Shown piece after piece: positions 16,713-26,580 of a stretch of DNA of 64,000 bases. Under the pieces are notes generated by a model. That model was not told the origin of the DNA and searched no databases. It saw only the letters and a program-made list of their open reading frames with translations. A program made the translations under genes and the position numbers. Numbering within the stretch: the first letter of the stretch is position 1; each line of letters opens with the position of its first letter. The DNA comes from Hungatella_A sp034142505 (lineage in GTDB: Bacteria > Bacillota > Clostridia > Lachnospirales > Lachnospiraceae), in the NCBI GenBank assembly GCA_034142505.1, contig JAWZDV010000016.1, forward strand, positions 18,469 to 82,468. The letters run 5' to 3'.

Positions 16713-17599
16713 ATTTTTCTCGAAACTTCCACGGATTCCGGGATCATTTCCTTATGAACCGTGACCATATAATCGGTATACTTTCTCGGGTAAATCACGT
16801 CCTCATTTTTCTTCACATCAACCGCATCAAACAATTTATAAGCAGGACAATCGCCTAGCTCCTTACTATGTTTAAACACAATCAATTCCCGAACCGCCAT
16901 CTTCCCTCTCGCCGCGGAATGATCAATTTCAAACATGTTGATCACTGCCTCCCACAACAGTTCCAAATCCTCCTCGGAAAATCCGGTTACCTTCCGCGCC
17001 AGATTGGCGGAAATATACCCTTCAGCCCGATAAAGTGCATATGGAACAATGCTTTTTCTCCCCATCTCTGTCTTCTTATCTTCCGCATCCTTTTCCGTCG
17101 TAATCGCAATACGGGTAATGGTCACTTCCTGACTCACGATCGGGTCCACACTTCTGGCAAACCCAAGTTGAACAGGACCTCTCACCTGCCCACAGTTCAA
17201 AGCCGCTTTTACAAATGTCGTCATAACGGCTCCAAAGGTTCGGACGTCAAAGAAATTTTCACACATAAAATCTCTGATCTTCCGGTCCACATCCGGGTCC
17301 TTTTTCTTTAACTCTTTAATTTCTTTCTCGTTTGTCTTCAAATACTCATAAGCAGTATTGTCGCTTCGGTTCAGCGGAACATCTTCTCTAATATAGATTT
17401 TATACCCTGCCTCATCTTCCTTCACCGTCTCCACATAATTCCTAATCTTCCGTTTCAGGCAGACATCCGTCACAATTCCATAACCGCTTTCCGGATCAAT
17501 TCTCGGGAGATTGCCGGCATCCGGGTCACCATTCGGATTACCATTTTCCACATCGAATAAGATCACAAACTCATACCTGTTTTTAATCACTTCACCCAT
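16709..17599 (-). CDS. cas7: Cas7 (Csd2), type I-C Cascade backbone
   Basis: About 296 aa. It begins MGEVIKNRYEFVILFDVENGNPNGDPDAGNLPRID, the family hallmark NGNPNGDPD, and forms the helical filament that binds the crRNA spacer. I take the ATG at 17599, preceded by GGAGGAG, rather than the poly-Arg extension up to 17629, which is the Shine-Dalgarno region read as codons. It overlaps the end of cas8c by 8 bases. Confidence 0.95.
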   Translation of the reverse strand: MGEVIKNRYEFVILFDVENGNPNGDPDAGNLPRIDPESGYGIVTDVCLKRKIRNYVETVKEDEAGYKIYIREDVPLNRSDNTAYEYLKTNEKEIKELKKKDPDVDRKIRDFMCENFFDVRTFGAVMTTFVKAALNCGQVRGPVQLGFARSVDPIVSQEVTITRIAITTEKDAEDKKTEMGRKSIVPYALYRAEGYISANLARKVTGFSEEDLELLWEAVINMFEIDHSAARGKMAVRELIVFKHSKELGDCPAYKLFDAVDVKKNEDVIYPRKYTDYMVTVHKEMIPESVEVSRKI

Positions 17600-19379
17600 T
17601 ACTGTTCTCCTCCTTCGCCTTCTTCTCAAATCGTTTCTGAGTCTGGTGGTAATACCCTAAAATAAACATTCCCTGCTCCTCTAAGGACAGGCGTTTGGGA
17701 TAACCACACGCGGCAGCTTCTAAAACCGGAATTCTGGCCTGCAGATCCCCCAGCATCTTTTCAAAATAAATTTCTTTTCCCTTATGATTCATCTTTCTTA
17801 TGTGGCTGTTTTTTAATTTAAACAGGATCGGAAAAATAGAAGCCGGTGTTGCACAGGCCGCGTTAAAGTACCGGTCCTTGATCGTCGCATTGATTCCCGG
17901 ACTTGCCTCCTCCTGGATTGCTTCCAGCACCGCGAACTCCCTCCCTAACGTATAGGCCACATTCTTACTGTCTTCATAAAGCGCCATAGTTATCTCCTCC
18001 TTATCACCGGTTCCGTTCCTTAAAAGAAATGCCTTGATGATTGCCGCCCTTCCTCTTGTGATCTTGTAAATCCCACTGTCACTGTCATCCTGTTCTGCCC
18101 GAATTCTGCCAAGCACCGCCTGATAAAGCGAATTCGGATACCTGCCTCCGGAAAGGATGGCGCGGTAAGCCGCCCCTGCCATACTGGGAATCGGCTTTTT
18201 ATCCCGGGATTTCTTATTTACTGTTTCCATCATCATCCGCCAGACTCCCAGATACCGGGCTTTATCTGTCGCAGGCCGTACAAGTTCCATTCGGTCATAA
18301 TGTTCCTTCAAATGCTTTAATATCTCGCCAAAACTGTCCTGATAGAAAAAACGGACCGCGATTCTGGCTGCATTTGGAGCCAAACCAAGAATATAAAACT
18401 TTTGATCCATGGAAATGCCCTCCTGAACGCCTGGAATATGAACCGCCTTTCCCGCCTCCAGATTTTTAAACACTCCATCCACAATTTCATAGTTATCAAA
18501 CGAGGGTTCTGACACGTCCTGGAAGATATTTTGATAAACCTCTTTCCCCTCCTCAGACCAATAGACAACCGTTGTATCTCCAATCGTAGTCACATGTTTC
18601 CGATCGGCCAGAAGATGATTGAGCGCTGTCGTATATGCGTAAACCGCATACTTACCTACCGGTGCATTAAAGCTTTGCTCCTTTCCATAGGACTCAAAGG
18701 CCGGTGCGTTAAAGGAAACCAGAGAAGCTCCACTGGACTGTGCCCCCTGGACACCTTTTATAATCCCATGGATGCGCGCGATCTCTGTCCGTTGTCCCGT
18801 TACCAGACAGATTCCCTCCTGCCCCTTTGCGGAAGTACTTTGGTATGTTTCCCATGCTTCTTCGATCTCAGCGATATCCTGTGCATAGTCATGATCAATG
18901 AAAAAAATCAAATTTGCTCCTGCAAGTATTTCCTCCAGGAAATCTGCAAGGACGGGATTTTCCTCTGCCTCATCTGGATTCCAAGTTTCAAAGTATCGGA
19001 TAACCGCCCTTCCCTCGGCAGAATCCGTTCCAGTTAAAATCTCCCGATGCTTAGCGCCGGCACTTTGAAAACATTCCTTCGAACGTTCTGGTTTTCCTTT
19101 ATTGTCGATTCCCAAAAAATAGCTGGAGTTATCACACAGAAAATTGGCAGCCACCCCCGAAGACCTGGTGACCATCTGGGGAACTTTCATAATCCGCGGT
19201 TCCAAGACCGTCTTCTTCCCCCGCTCCACTTCCTTTTTTAAGGGAATCACCCGTTTCAACTGCCCATCCCAAGAAAGTTCGAGAGCAAATGAAACCTTCG
19301 CATTGCACCACCCCGGACTGGTAATCTCCCCCTTACGCTCCAATGTTTCATAATATGCTGTCAAAGACTGCAGGATCAT
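17592..19379 (-). CDS. cas8c: Cas8c (Csd1), type I-C Cascade large subunit
   Basis: 595 aa, the normal family length, starting MILQSLTAYYETLERKGEITSPGW, a typical Csd1 opening. It recognises the PAM and, by internal translation in characterised I-C systems, also yields a small Cas11c subunit; I did not locate such an internal start with confidence. It overlaps cas5c by 4 bases. Its presence sets the subtype as I-C. Confidence 0.95.
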   Translation of the reverse strand: MILQSLTAYYETLERKGEITSPGWCNAKVSFALELSWDGQLKRVIPLKKEVERGKKTVLEPRIMKVPQMVTRSSGVAANFLCDNSSYFLGIDNKGKPERSKECFQSAGAKHREILTGTDSAEGRAVIRYFETWNPDEAEENPVLADFLEEILAGANLIFFIDHDYAQDIAEIEEAWETYQSTSAKGQEGICLVTGQRTEIARIHGIIKGVQGAQSSGASLVSFNAPAFESYGKEQSFNAPVGKYAVYAYTTALNHLLADRKHVTTIGDTTVVYWSEEGKEVYQNIFQDVSEPSFDNYEIVDGVFKNLEAGKAVHIPGVQEGISMDQKFYILGLAPNAARIAVRFFYQDSFGEILKHLKEHYDRMELVRPATDKARYLGVWRMMMETVNKKSRDKKPIPSMAGAAYRAILSGGRYPNSLYQAVLGRIRAEQDDSDSGIYKITRGRAAIIKAFLLRNGTGDKEEITMALYEDSKNVAYTLGREFAVLEAIQEEASPGINATIKDRYFNAACATPASIFPILFKLKNSHIRKMNHKGKEIYFEKMLGDLQARIPVLEAAACGYPKRLSLEEQGMFILGYYHQTQKRFEKKAKEENSNG

Positions 19380-20047
19380 CGTATCACCTCACAATCCCTA
19401 AGATCCATGATTCCGTTCTTCAACACCGCTCGGAAAAACATAGGCTGGATCTCTTCCGGATTGGAGTAATCAAAATCAAACAACATATATCCCAAATCCT
19501 TGTCTTCTCCTGCATATGCATTCGCTGCAGTTTTCTCTGTGGAATCCTCCTCCAGCAATTCAAAATTAGCTGGGAATTCTCTGCATCCAAAATACGGCAT
19601 ATGGTAGCATTCCCCTTTTCTTAACCGCCGCATAATGATATCTTTAAACTTTCCCGGATTATCACTGTCATTAGCCTGCTCCGTCATGTCGAAATGCGCC
19701 TCTATAACATATTCTACATCCTTCAATAGAATGGCAGCTCTCTGTACAATATCCTCCTTACTGCTGATATACAAGAGTTTGTCCGCCCCGTTCATCGCCG
19801 ACAAAACGTTGCTGGCCAGCACCTTGTTTTTTACCTCATTTCTCCGTATCGTGGTAAATTGAATTGGTTTTTTCACGTGGATTCTGTCAATCACCCAGCG
19901 CATCCCCGGATGCCAGTAAATGGCTTCCAAAATCCCCCTTGCGGCAGATGGGGTCATGACATCATAGCTGCATCGTTCCACCTTCATCTCAGGCCGTGAG
20001 AAGAGAGCTGCTTCTCCCCACACCCGGACCGTTACTCCGTGGCTCAT
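19376..20047 (-). CDS. cas5c: Cas5c (Cas5d), crRNA-processing endoribonuclease
   Basis: 223 aa RAMP protein. It shows the subtype signature SYDVMTPSAARGILEAIYWHPGM. No cas6 gene is present, so this protein should cleave the pre-crRNA at the base of the repeat hairpin and stay on the 5' handle, as Cas5c does in characterised type I-C systems. It lies 31 bp after cas3 and overlaps cas8c. Confidence 0.95.
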   Translation of the reverse strand: MSHGVTVRVWGEAALFSRPEMKVERCSYDVMTPSAARGILEAIYWHPGMRWVIDRIHVKKPIQFTTIRRNEVKNKVLASNVLSAMNGADKLLYISSKEDIVQRAAILLKDVEYVIEAHFDMTEQANDSDNPGKFKDIIMRRLRKGECYHMPYFGCREFPANFELLEEDSTEKTAANAYAGEDKDLGYMLFDFDYSNPEEIQPMFFRAVLKNGIMDLRDCEVIR

Positions 20048-20078
20048 GAAATTCCTCCTTTTTCATTTTTCATTCATT

Positions 20079-22217
20079 TTAAAAGATAACGGCCTCCCCT
20101 CTCTCCACCTGGATTTCCAGGCCTTTTTCTTCTGAATATTGTTCTTTATTTCGCAGAATATAAAAATCTAATGGAAGCGCGTCAAGTCTTCCCGCTCCAT
20201 TCAATTTTTCGAAATCCACGTCATAAATATTGACACAGTACCCGCCGGCATCTCTGACTAATTGACGGGAACTCTCTCCTCTTCTCAGTCTTTCTACAAT
20301 CAGTTTTGCTTCCGGCTCCCTGTCAATTAAGATTGTCACGGTATTATGTTCAATCAGTCTAAATTGCTTTGCAACAGTCGCAAATGGAAATGATTTCGAT
20401 TTTATTCCATCATCCATCTGCCGGATGATTTCCTTCGCGTCAAGACCTTCTCCTTTATATTTGTACAGCCGTTGAAAGTACATCTCAATTGCTTCCAGCG
20501 ATGCCAAATCGTCATATCGCTCTGCAGCCTGTTCGGCGGCTTTAACCGGCTGTTTTAATGATTGAGGAATTGAAATTCCATGTTCCTCTTCTAATTTGAA
20601 TATGATGGTCTCACAGTCCTCACACCGACGTTTACCCTCTCTGTTACATCGCCCGGCAGCCTGAATCATAGAATCAATTCCAGCCAGTTCCCGGTACACA
20701 GCAGGAAAATCAAAATCCACTCCCGCCTCCACAAGACTGGTGGCAATGAGCCTGCATGGCTCTCCTGCTTTTAAACGTTCTCTTATGGTACGCAGCAGTC
20801 TTTTTCTGTGTTTCGGATACATAAAGGTGGATAAATGAAACGTTCCATCCTCCCCCTGTAAAGAATTATAAATCCTTTGAACACGTTTTCTGCTGTTTAA
20901 GATATAAAGTGACTGGGGCTGTTTCTTTAGTCTGGATACTAACGCTTCTTCCGTCATTTCACCTGCATTTTTCAAAATAGTACGTTTAAAAAATTCATAT
21001 TGATCGATAACGTCCGGACATATTTCCGAGATTTTAAACTGCCTGGGGAAAAATTGTTTTAATGACGGCTGCGTCGCCGTGCAGAGAACAGCAGTGCAAT
21101 GGTAATTGCAAACCAGTTCACTGATCGCCTGAATACATGGTTTCAAATAATTCACAGGAAGCATCTGGGCTTCATCAAAAATAATGACACTGTTGGCAAT
21201 ATTGTGCAGTTTCCGGCATTTCGATGTTTTATTGGCAAACAGGGATTCAAAGAATTGGACATTCGTAGTTACCACAATCGGACAGTCCCAATTCTCTGAT
21301 GCTAACTGAATTACATTTAATTCGTCAGGATTTTCATATACCACATGACAATGATCTTCCAGCACGTTACCGGCGCCTAATATATCTTTAAAAACCTGGG
21401 CATTTTGTTCGATAATCGACGTATAAGGAATGACATAGATCACACGGTCCAAATTGTATTTTCTTGCATGTTGAAGGGCAAATGCAAGGGAAGATACCGT
21501 TTTCCCTCCTCCGGTCGGGACCGTCAACTGGAAAAGTCCCATGGGATCTAAACCCCTTTTTAAACAGGCCTTTAAAATGGCTGTCCTTCTTCCATTCACA
21601 GTCGTATTGTCAACATTGTTTAACCACGGTTCTACATGCTGCTCTAATCGCTCAAACAGTACCTCAATTGAATCAAACGCCCCTCTTTGTACTGTCCCAT
21701 TCGTCATAAAAGATTCTGTATTTAAATAATCTGCATCAACCAGACAGGAAAACAGCATCCGAATGAAGAAGGAATAACTAAACCCGCCTTTTCCTAACGG
21801 TTTTAATGGAATTGGGGGGAATTCAGGTAATTGTATTTCTGTTTGATACGCCTGGTAATCTTCTACTTCTTTTTGCATCCTGCCATATAAGGTAGCATCA
21901 CCGCCAACGTCAGCAATGTTTCCACCATCCAGCAGACCTGAGTGATGTCCTGATATACAGTAAACTCCTATCATATTATTCAGCGCATAAAGCTCCTTGG
22001 CTCCTGCCGTGGCATGATCGGTAATTGGGCCTCCGTGCAGACGTTCCTGAAACTTTTGCGAATACTTACCAACATCATGTAACAGACCACATCCATATCC
22101 CCAGCCACCGCAATCAAACGCAGCTGCAAATCCACCGGCTGACTCTGCCGTTTCCGTAAGGTGGGCCAGCAAACTTTGCTGTCGGCGCTTATCTTCACTG
22201 ATATGTGCTAAATAAAT
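20079..22217 (-). CDS. cas3: Cas3 helicase-nuclease (type I-C), probable ATT start
   Basis: About 712 aa. It has an N-terminal HD nuclease (GLLHDVGKYSQKF) and a superfamily 2 helicase: Walker A TVPTGGGKTVSS, DEAD-type IIFDEAQML, motif III CTATQPS, and C-terminal motif QAAGRCNREG. It degrades DNA opened by Cascade. Homologues begin MYLAHIS; here that stretch reads IYLAHISEDKRRQQSL from an ATT codon at 22217, eight bases after GGAGG. The first ordinary alternative (TTG at 22172) has no ribosome binding site and would drop 15 residues. It is first in the cas operon. Confidence 0.93.
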   Translation of the reverse strand: MYLAHISEDKRRQQSLLAHLTETAESAGGFAAAFDCGGWGYGCGLLHDVGKYSQKFQERLHGGPITDHATAGAKELYALNNMIGVYCISGHHSGLLDGGNIADVGGDATLYGRMQKEVEDYQAYQTEIQLPEFPPIPLKPLGKGGFSYSFFIRMLFSCLVDADYLNTESFMTNGTVQRGAFDSIEVLFERLEQHVEPWLNNVDNTTVNGRRTAILKACLKRGLDPMGLFQLTVPTGGGKTVSSLAFALQHARKYNLDRVIYVIPYTSIIEQNAQVFKDILGAGNVLEDHCHVVYENPDELNVIQLASENWDCPIVVTTNVQFFESLFANKTSKCRKLHNIANSVIIFDEAQMLPVNYLKPCIQAISELVCNYHCTAVLCTATQPSLKQFFPRQFKISEICPDVIDQYEFFKRTILKNAGEMTEEALVSRLKKQPQSLYILNSRKRVQRIYNSLQGEDGTFHLSTFMYPKHRKRLLRTIRERLKAGEPCRLIATSLVEAGVDFDFPAVYRELAGIDSMIQAAGRCNREGKRRCEDCETIIFKLEEEHGISIPQSLKQPVKAAEQAAERYDDLASLEAIEMYFQRLYKYKGEGLDAKEIIRQMDDGIKSKSFPFATVAKQFRLIEHNTVTILIDREPEAKLIVERLRRGESSRQLVRDAGGYCVNIYDVDFEKLNGAGRLDALPLDFYILRNKEQYSEEKGLEIQVERGEAVIF

Positions 22218-22274
22218 GATACTCTCCTCCTTTTGAATACGACATGCCGGAAAATATAGTCCCGCTGCCTTCCA

Positions 22275-23852
22275 CTAGTTGCTATTCACTACTTCTATCT
22301 TACATTGATGTTTTTTCGTTTTTTTATTATAATTAATAGCAACCAAATAAATACTCTTTACACTTTCATCAAAAACTTTTATATAGTCTTTTCTCTTAAT
22401 CTGTTCAATTGCTTCATTTACTCTTCCATCATATTTCAGTTCCAAAATGACCCCTGGAATTCCGGGTCTTTTAGGAATCATACTGCAATCAGCATAACCT
22501 TTTCCAGCGGTATTTTCGAACCGTAGTTCATAATCATCTGCTGCCGCATAAAAAGCAAGATGGATCACACACTTTAATGTATGCTCATTATTATATTCTT
22601 TAAATTCCTGCATACCATCATGTACACTTTCCAACATCTGCCCAACTGCTTTTTCATCACGCTTTAATAATACATCTAACAATTCTTTTGATTGTTTTAA
22701 CAGCAATGATACAGATCCCCATGACAGTTTTTTAATGCTATTGACAAATTCTTCTTTTATCTCCTTATTGGGTATTCTGACTTTACCATCTTTATAAGTT
22801 AAATACCCAAGATGAATTAATGCAGTCAACACTTCATCCTTATCCTGAAAACTATCTAAATCATTAGAGAACCCCAACACATTGACTGTAATTTCCTGTC
22901 CTGCCGTTAATGCAGCCACATCTTCACCTAATCCGTTAAAATTCATGGTGATATACTCTTCTAATTCAGAAAATCCTCCCGTTTTATTCCAATAATCCCT
23001 GCACAAATTTTCTTCAAGTGCCTCCACAACAGAACGTGGATTGTAAACATCTCCAATCTCAGGCATATAATATCCATCATACCATTCTTTTAACTGTTCA
23101 ATCCCAACTCCTTTCTCACTCTTACAGAGTTTTTCTATTTCAAGATTTGAAAACCCAAAGAAAGGAGCCAGCTTTTTAGGGTCCAGCATTGTATATTCCC
23201 GGAACATATTTAAAGCAGATCCTGTGTTGTATTTTTTGATTGGAAGAATCCCTGTAATATAAGCTAATTCTACATAAGTTTTATCTTTTAACAGTAACTT
23301 CATAAAGCTCAAAAATAATCTTTGCTCTTCATCCTCTCCTTTATGAAAACGGAATACACAATCCCACTCATCAATTAAAAAAATAAATTTCTCTCCACTC
23401 ACCTGTGTAATCATATCAAGACAAAGTATTAAGTCCTTTTCTTCTTTCAGAATACTTGGATATGTTAGTTTTAAATCGTGGACTAATCTTTCGGATATTA
23501 TTTTTATCCCTTCTTTTACCGTATGATTTTCAAAATAATCATTAAAATTTATGCACACCACATTATGAGCGTTTAAATGTTTATTATAGCCAACTGTATT
23601 TTTGATTTTCAGATTATCAAATAAAAAATCCGAATCCATTCCCTGAGTATAATAAGCTGACAACATTTCTAAAGCCATGGTCTTCCCAAATCGTCGTGGC
23701 CTGCTTACACAAATCCATTTCTCTTTTGTCGAAATCTTATCACTGACTATTTCAATCAGCATCGATTTGTCTACAAAAAAGCGACTGTTAATTGATTCCC
23801 GAAAGCCATCCATACTGTTCTTTCGATTGAGAAAATAATAGTATTTTTGCAT
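22275..23852 (-). CDS. AAA-ATPase-like protein with C-terminal PD-(D/E)XK domain
   Basis: About 525 aa, resembling the PF09820 (AAA-ATPase-like) plus PF08011 (PD-(D/E)XK) family common in gut anaerobes. The N-terminus has RFFVDKSMLI and a P-loop-like SRPRRFGKTMALEML; FLIDEWDC matches Walker B. The C-terminus has GYADCSMIP ... GVILELKYDG, the D-(x)n-ExK nuclease signature. The ATG at 23852 follows GAGGGGTG. It is noticeably AT-richer than the flanking genes, which suggests transfer. Members are strongly amplified in some genomes; the function is unknown. It lies upstream of cas3 on the same strand. Confidence 0.85.
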   Translation of the reverse strand: MQKYYYFLNRKNSMDGFRESINSRFFVDKSMLIEIVSDKISTKEKWICVSRPRRFGKTMALEMLSAYYTQGMDSDFLFDNLKIKNTVGYNKHLNAHNVVCINFNDYFENHTVKEGIKIISERLVHDLKLTYPSILKEEKDLILCLDMITQVSGEKFIFLIDEWDCVFRFHKGEDEEQRLFLSFMKLLLKDKTYVELAYITGILPIKKYNTGSALNMFREYTMLDPKKLAPFFGFSNLEIEKLCKSEKGVGIEQLKEWYDGYYMPEIGDVYNPRSVVEALEENLCRDYWNKTGGFSELEEYITMNFNGLGEDVAALTAGQEITVNVLGFSNDLDSFQDKDEVLTALIHLGYLTYKDGKVRIPNKEIKEEFVNSIKKLSWGSVSLLLKQSKELLDVLLKRDEKAVGQMLESVHDGMQEFKEYNNEHTLKCVIHLAFYAAADDYELRFENTAGKGYADCSMIPKRPGIPGVILELKYDGRVNEAIEQIKRKDYIKVFDESVKSIYLVAINYNKKTKKHQCKIEVVNSN

Positions 23853-24080
23853 GTAATCACCCCTCATTACCATTTACTGGACCCAAGAATCTACGATTCT
23901 TTCAATAAGTTTCTAACTGTCATTAGTATATCACACTCCCTATCGTCTGTAAACCAAATATATTTTTCTTCACTGTTTTATTTTTAGAAGTTTGCAATTG
24001 ACATTTTTTTTATTCTCTGATATGATATCTTCGTCAGATATCTCTGTGGATTGAAATTAAAATTAAAACTGTGTAAGAAA

Positions 24081-24131
24081 AAAATACACTCACCCGGTTA
24101 TTTAAATTTTTTTACTGGGTGAGTGCATTTT
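24081..24131. terminator. Bidirectional-looking terminator after gntR
   Basis: 18-bp stem with two mismatches (24081-24098 with 24114-24131), with A/T runs on both sides giving U-tracts in both directions. It ends the leftward sugar-kinase operon. Confidence 0.8.
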
Positions 24132-24138
24132 TCTCTAA

Positions 24139-24771
24139 TCACAAAAACGTATCCTTCATCAACTCAATATCAAAAATCAAAATCCTCTGCGCCTCCGCCA
24201 AATCTTTCCTCTCCAGCGCCTCAATGATTTTTGAATGGCTGCGGTCCATCGGTTTTTCTTCTTTCCAGATATTGGAGAAATACTGGTTGGCGTAGCGGTT
24301 GCCGACGGTTAAGGCATTTTTGATGGAGGTCCTAAAATAGCGGTTTGGGCAGAGTTCACCAAGTTCCCAATGGAAACTTTCGTTTTTCTCCCAGGCTAAA
24401 TGGGCATCCTCTTTTGATATGACGGCCTCCTGGACCACCGCATCTAACTGCCGCAGTCTCTCGATGTCTGAGGAACCGATATAATCGAAGCTTAGGCGAA
24501 GGGCTTCCACCTCCATCACTTTCCGGTATTCAATGATCTCCTGAATCTCATTCTGGGTAACAGGAATCAGACGGTAACCATATCTGGGGAGATTTTCCAA
24601 GATGCCTTCGCTGCAGAGTCTGACCAGAGCTTCTCTTACCGGCGTTTTGCTGACAGCAAACTGCTCTGACAGCACCTTCTCATTGATGATCGAATCCATA
24701 CTGAATTTGCCATCCAGAATCTCCTGTAAAATGCTTTTGTATACCTGATCTTTTAACGCAACCTTCTGCAT
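24139..24771 (-). CDS. GntR-family regulator, FCD (FadR) subclass
   Basis: 210 aa. The N-terminal winged helix (INEKVLSEQFAVSKTPVREALVRLCSEGILENLPRYGYRL) is followed by an all-helical FCD ligand domain with the metal-ligand-like histidines in AWEKNESFHWELG and RSHSKIIEAL. It is the last gene of the leftward DhaK/DhaL and Rbs-like operon and is its probable repressor. A decayed second copy of its 3' part flanks the CRISPR array at 12688-12907. The ribosome binding site is weak (AAGGTGAGGG well upstream). Confidence 0.9.
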   Translation of the reverse strand: MQKVALKDQVYKSILQEILDGKFSMDSIINEKVLSEQFAVSKTPVREALVRLCSEGILENLPRYGYRLIPVTQNEIQEIIEYRKVMEVEALRLSFDYIGSSDIERLRQLDAVVQEAVISKEDAHLAWEKNESFHWELGELCPNRYFRTSIKNALTVGNRYANQYFSNIWKEEKPMDRSHSKIIEALERKDLAEAQRILIFDIELMKDTFL

Positions 24772-24913
24772 AGTAGTAATACCCTCACCTTATCTTATTA
24801 GCCGCAACACTCCGTCCGCCATATTACGTAAATTATACCATAGTCACTAAACTCGAAAACACCTCGCCAAGTGTTCACATTATACCACAATTTTCTTCAT
24901 ATTAAAACTTATT

Positions 24914-25534
24914 TTACGATTTTACAGAATCTGCGATCCCCTCAAAGATCAGTTTCCCCACCACGGACCCGCCGTCTAAAACGCCTATACTCTTCTCCGC
25001 ATAGTAAGCAGCCCTTCCGTGAACCGATTTCATCTCTTTTGTGCTCTCAGACCCCCGGCCGGCCGCTGCCGCGGCGGCCTCACAGGCCACGGCCAGGTCT
25101 TCCCCGCCGCGTCTGCGAAGTTCCTCCACCGCCGGCGCCAACGCATCCAGAATCGTCTTTTCTCCAACCCTGGAGCCGGCCTTTGCCATTATATTGTCCA
25201 CACCCGCCTGCAGAGCCTCCGTCATATCTTCCTGGGTAAATGTTGTCTTCCCTTTCAGGTATTTTGCCATCCCCATCATCCCGAATGAGAGAATCGTACC
25301 CAGGGAAGACGGTGCCGCCTCGTTGAAGGTTTTCGCCCCCATCAGAAACACCCTGCCTAAATCGGTCTCATCCACAGTTTCCAGAAATTCACACAGCGCG
25401 CCAAAACCTCCGCACATGGAAAGTCCCAGGTCCCCGTCTCCATTCTGCTGGTCCAGCAGAATCAAATAATCCTTCTGCTCCGTCATCTTTTCAGAAACCG
25501 CCAATACTGCCGCTTTGATATTCTGTATATCCAT
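24914..25534 (-). CDS. dhaL: Dihydroxyacetone kinase subunit L (DhaL-like)
   Basis: About 206 aa, all-helical nucleotide-binding subunit. The conserved aspartate loop reads LLDQQNGDGDLGLSM, with Leu where most DhaL proteins have His (GDGDHG). The later segment APSSLGTILSFGMMGMAKYLKGK matches the family. It should hold ADP/ATP and transfer phosphate to the substrate bound on DhaK. The start at 25534 excludes a 35-residue out-of-family extension. It follows dhaK by 16 bp. No dhaM gene is present, so the phosphate source is uncertain. Confidence 0.88.
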   Translation of the reverse strand: MDIQNIKAAVLAVSEKMTEQKDYLILLDQQNGDGDLGLSMCGGFGALCEFLETVDETDLGRVFLMGAKTFNEAAPSSLGTILSFGMMGMAKYLKGKTTFTQEDMTEALQAGVDNIMAKAGSRVGEKTILDALAPAVEELRRRGGEDLAVACEAAAAAAGRGSESTKEMKSVHGRAAYYAEKSIGVLDGGSVVGKLIFEGIADSVKS

Positions 25535-25550
25535 CCTGCTTCCCCTCTCT

Positions 25551-26579
25551 CTAATGTGACTGCACGTCCGGCTGCTTATTCGCATTTGTATAAAACGGCG
25601 TGGACGCAGGCGCCCGCAGAAGCCTCTTAAGCTCCTCATCCAGCTTAAACACTGTCACCGATAGTCCTGCCATCTCCATGGAGGTAGCGAATTCTCCAAT
25701 ATGCGGCATGAAGACGGATACCCCCATCTCATCAAGCCTTTGATGCACTGACCGGTAAATAATCATCTGTTCCTCCAGCGGTGTCGATCCCAGGCCGTTA
25801 ATCATAACGGAGACTTCGTCCCCATGTTTTAACGGCAGATCCGCCAGAAGTTTATCCAGAATCACAGTCCCAATCTCATCAGCCGTCATCATCTTGCAGA
25901 CCTCGATCCCCTTCTCTCCGTGAATCCCCATTCCAATCTCCAGCTCGTCCGCCCCGATCGTAAAGGTAGGCACCCCGACCTCAGGAACGATACAGGGTGA
26001 TAAGGCGACCCCCATACTGCGGATATTACTTAATGCTTTCCAGGCAGCCCCGGCTACTTCATCCAAATTCCTTCCCTCATCGGCGGCCGCTCCCGCAATC
26101 TTGTAGGCGTAGATCAGTCCCGCGACTCCACGTCTCTTCTGCGCGGTTTCCGCCGGGGAAGATGCCACATCGTCGGCCGCTGTGACAATTCTCGTCTCGA
26201 TATCATCAAATTCCGCCTCATCACAGGCCATTTTAAAATTCATATTGTCTCCGCCGTAATTTCCGTACAGACACAGCACACCACCGCCATGATTGCAGGC
26301 TCTGATCAAATCTGCCATCTTGCCGGATGACGGGGAGGCAAACACATTGCCTACGGCACAGCCATCTACCATGCCCTCCCCCACATAGCCCAGAAACAGC
26401 GGCAGATGCCCGCTCCCTCCGCCGGTCACAATCCCCACCTTGCCGTCTCCCCGCGGTTTCTTCGTCATCACCATACGAAAATCTCCATTCAGCAGAGTCA
26501 GCCGGTCGCCGTAGGCGGCGATAATCCCCTCCACGGTTTCCTGCACAAAGTCTGCCGGCGCATTGATTATTTTCTTCAT
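25551..26579 (-). CDS. dhaK: Dihydroxyacetone kinase subunit K (DhaK-like)
   Basis: 342 aa, the substrate-binding subunit. VTGGGSGHLPLFLGYVGEGMVDGCAVGNVFASPS is the family core, and the histidine that covalently binds the ketone is in ELEIGMGIHGEKG. Substrates in the wider family include dihydroxyacetone, erythrulose and other short ketoses. The ATG at 26579 has a GGAGGGA motif upstream. It sits between an alpha/beta hydrolase and dhaL in a sugar-import operon, so an imported polyol derivative rather than free dihydroxyacetone is plausible. Confidence 0.93.
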   Translation of the reverse strand: MKKIINAPADFVQETVEGIIAAYGDRLTLLNGDFRMVMTKKPRGDGKVGIVTGGGSGHLPLFLGYVGEGMVDGCAVGNVFASPSSGKMADLIRACNHGGGVLCLYGNYGGDNMNFKMACDEAEFDDIETRIVTAADDVASSPAETAQKRRGVAGLIYAYKIAGAAADEGRNLDEVAGAAWKALSNIRSMGVALSPCIVPEVGVPTFTIGADELEIGMGIHGEKGIEVCKMMTADEIGTVILDKLLADLPLKHGDEVSVMINGLGSTPLEEQMIIYRSVHQRLDEMGVSVFMPHIGEFATSMEMAGLSVTVFKLDEELKRLLRAPASTPFYTNANKQPDVQSH

Positions 26580-26580
26580 A

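Noticed and set aside
22275..23852. The AAA/PD-(D/E)XK protein as a CRISPR accessory nuclease
   Set aside because: The family is common and dispersed in gut anaerobes and is not a recognised type I-C component; location alone is not enough.
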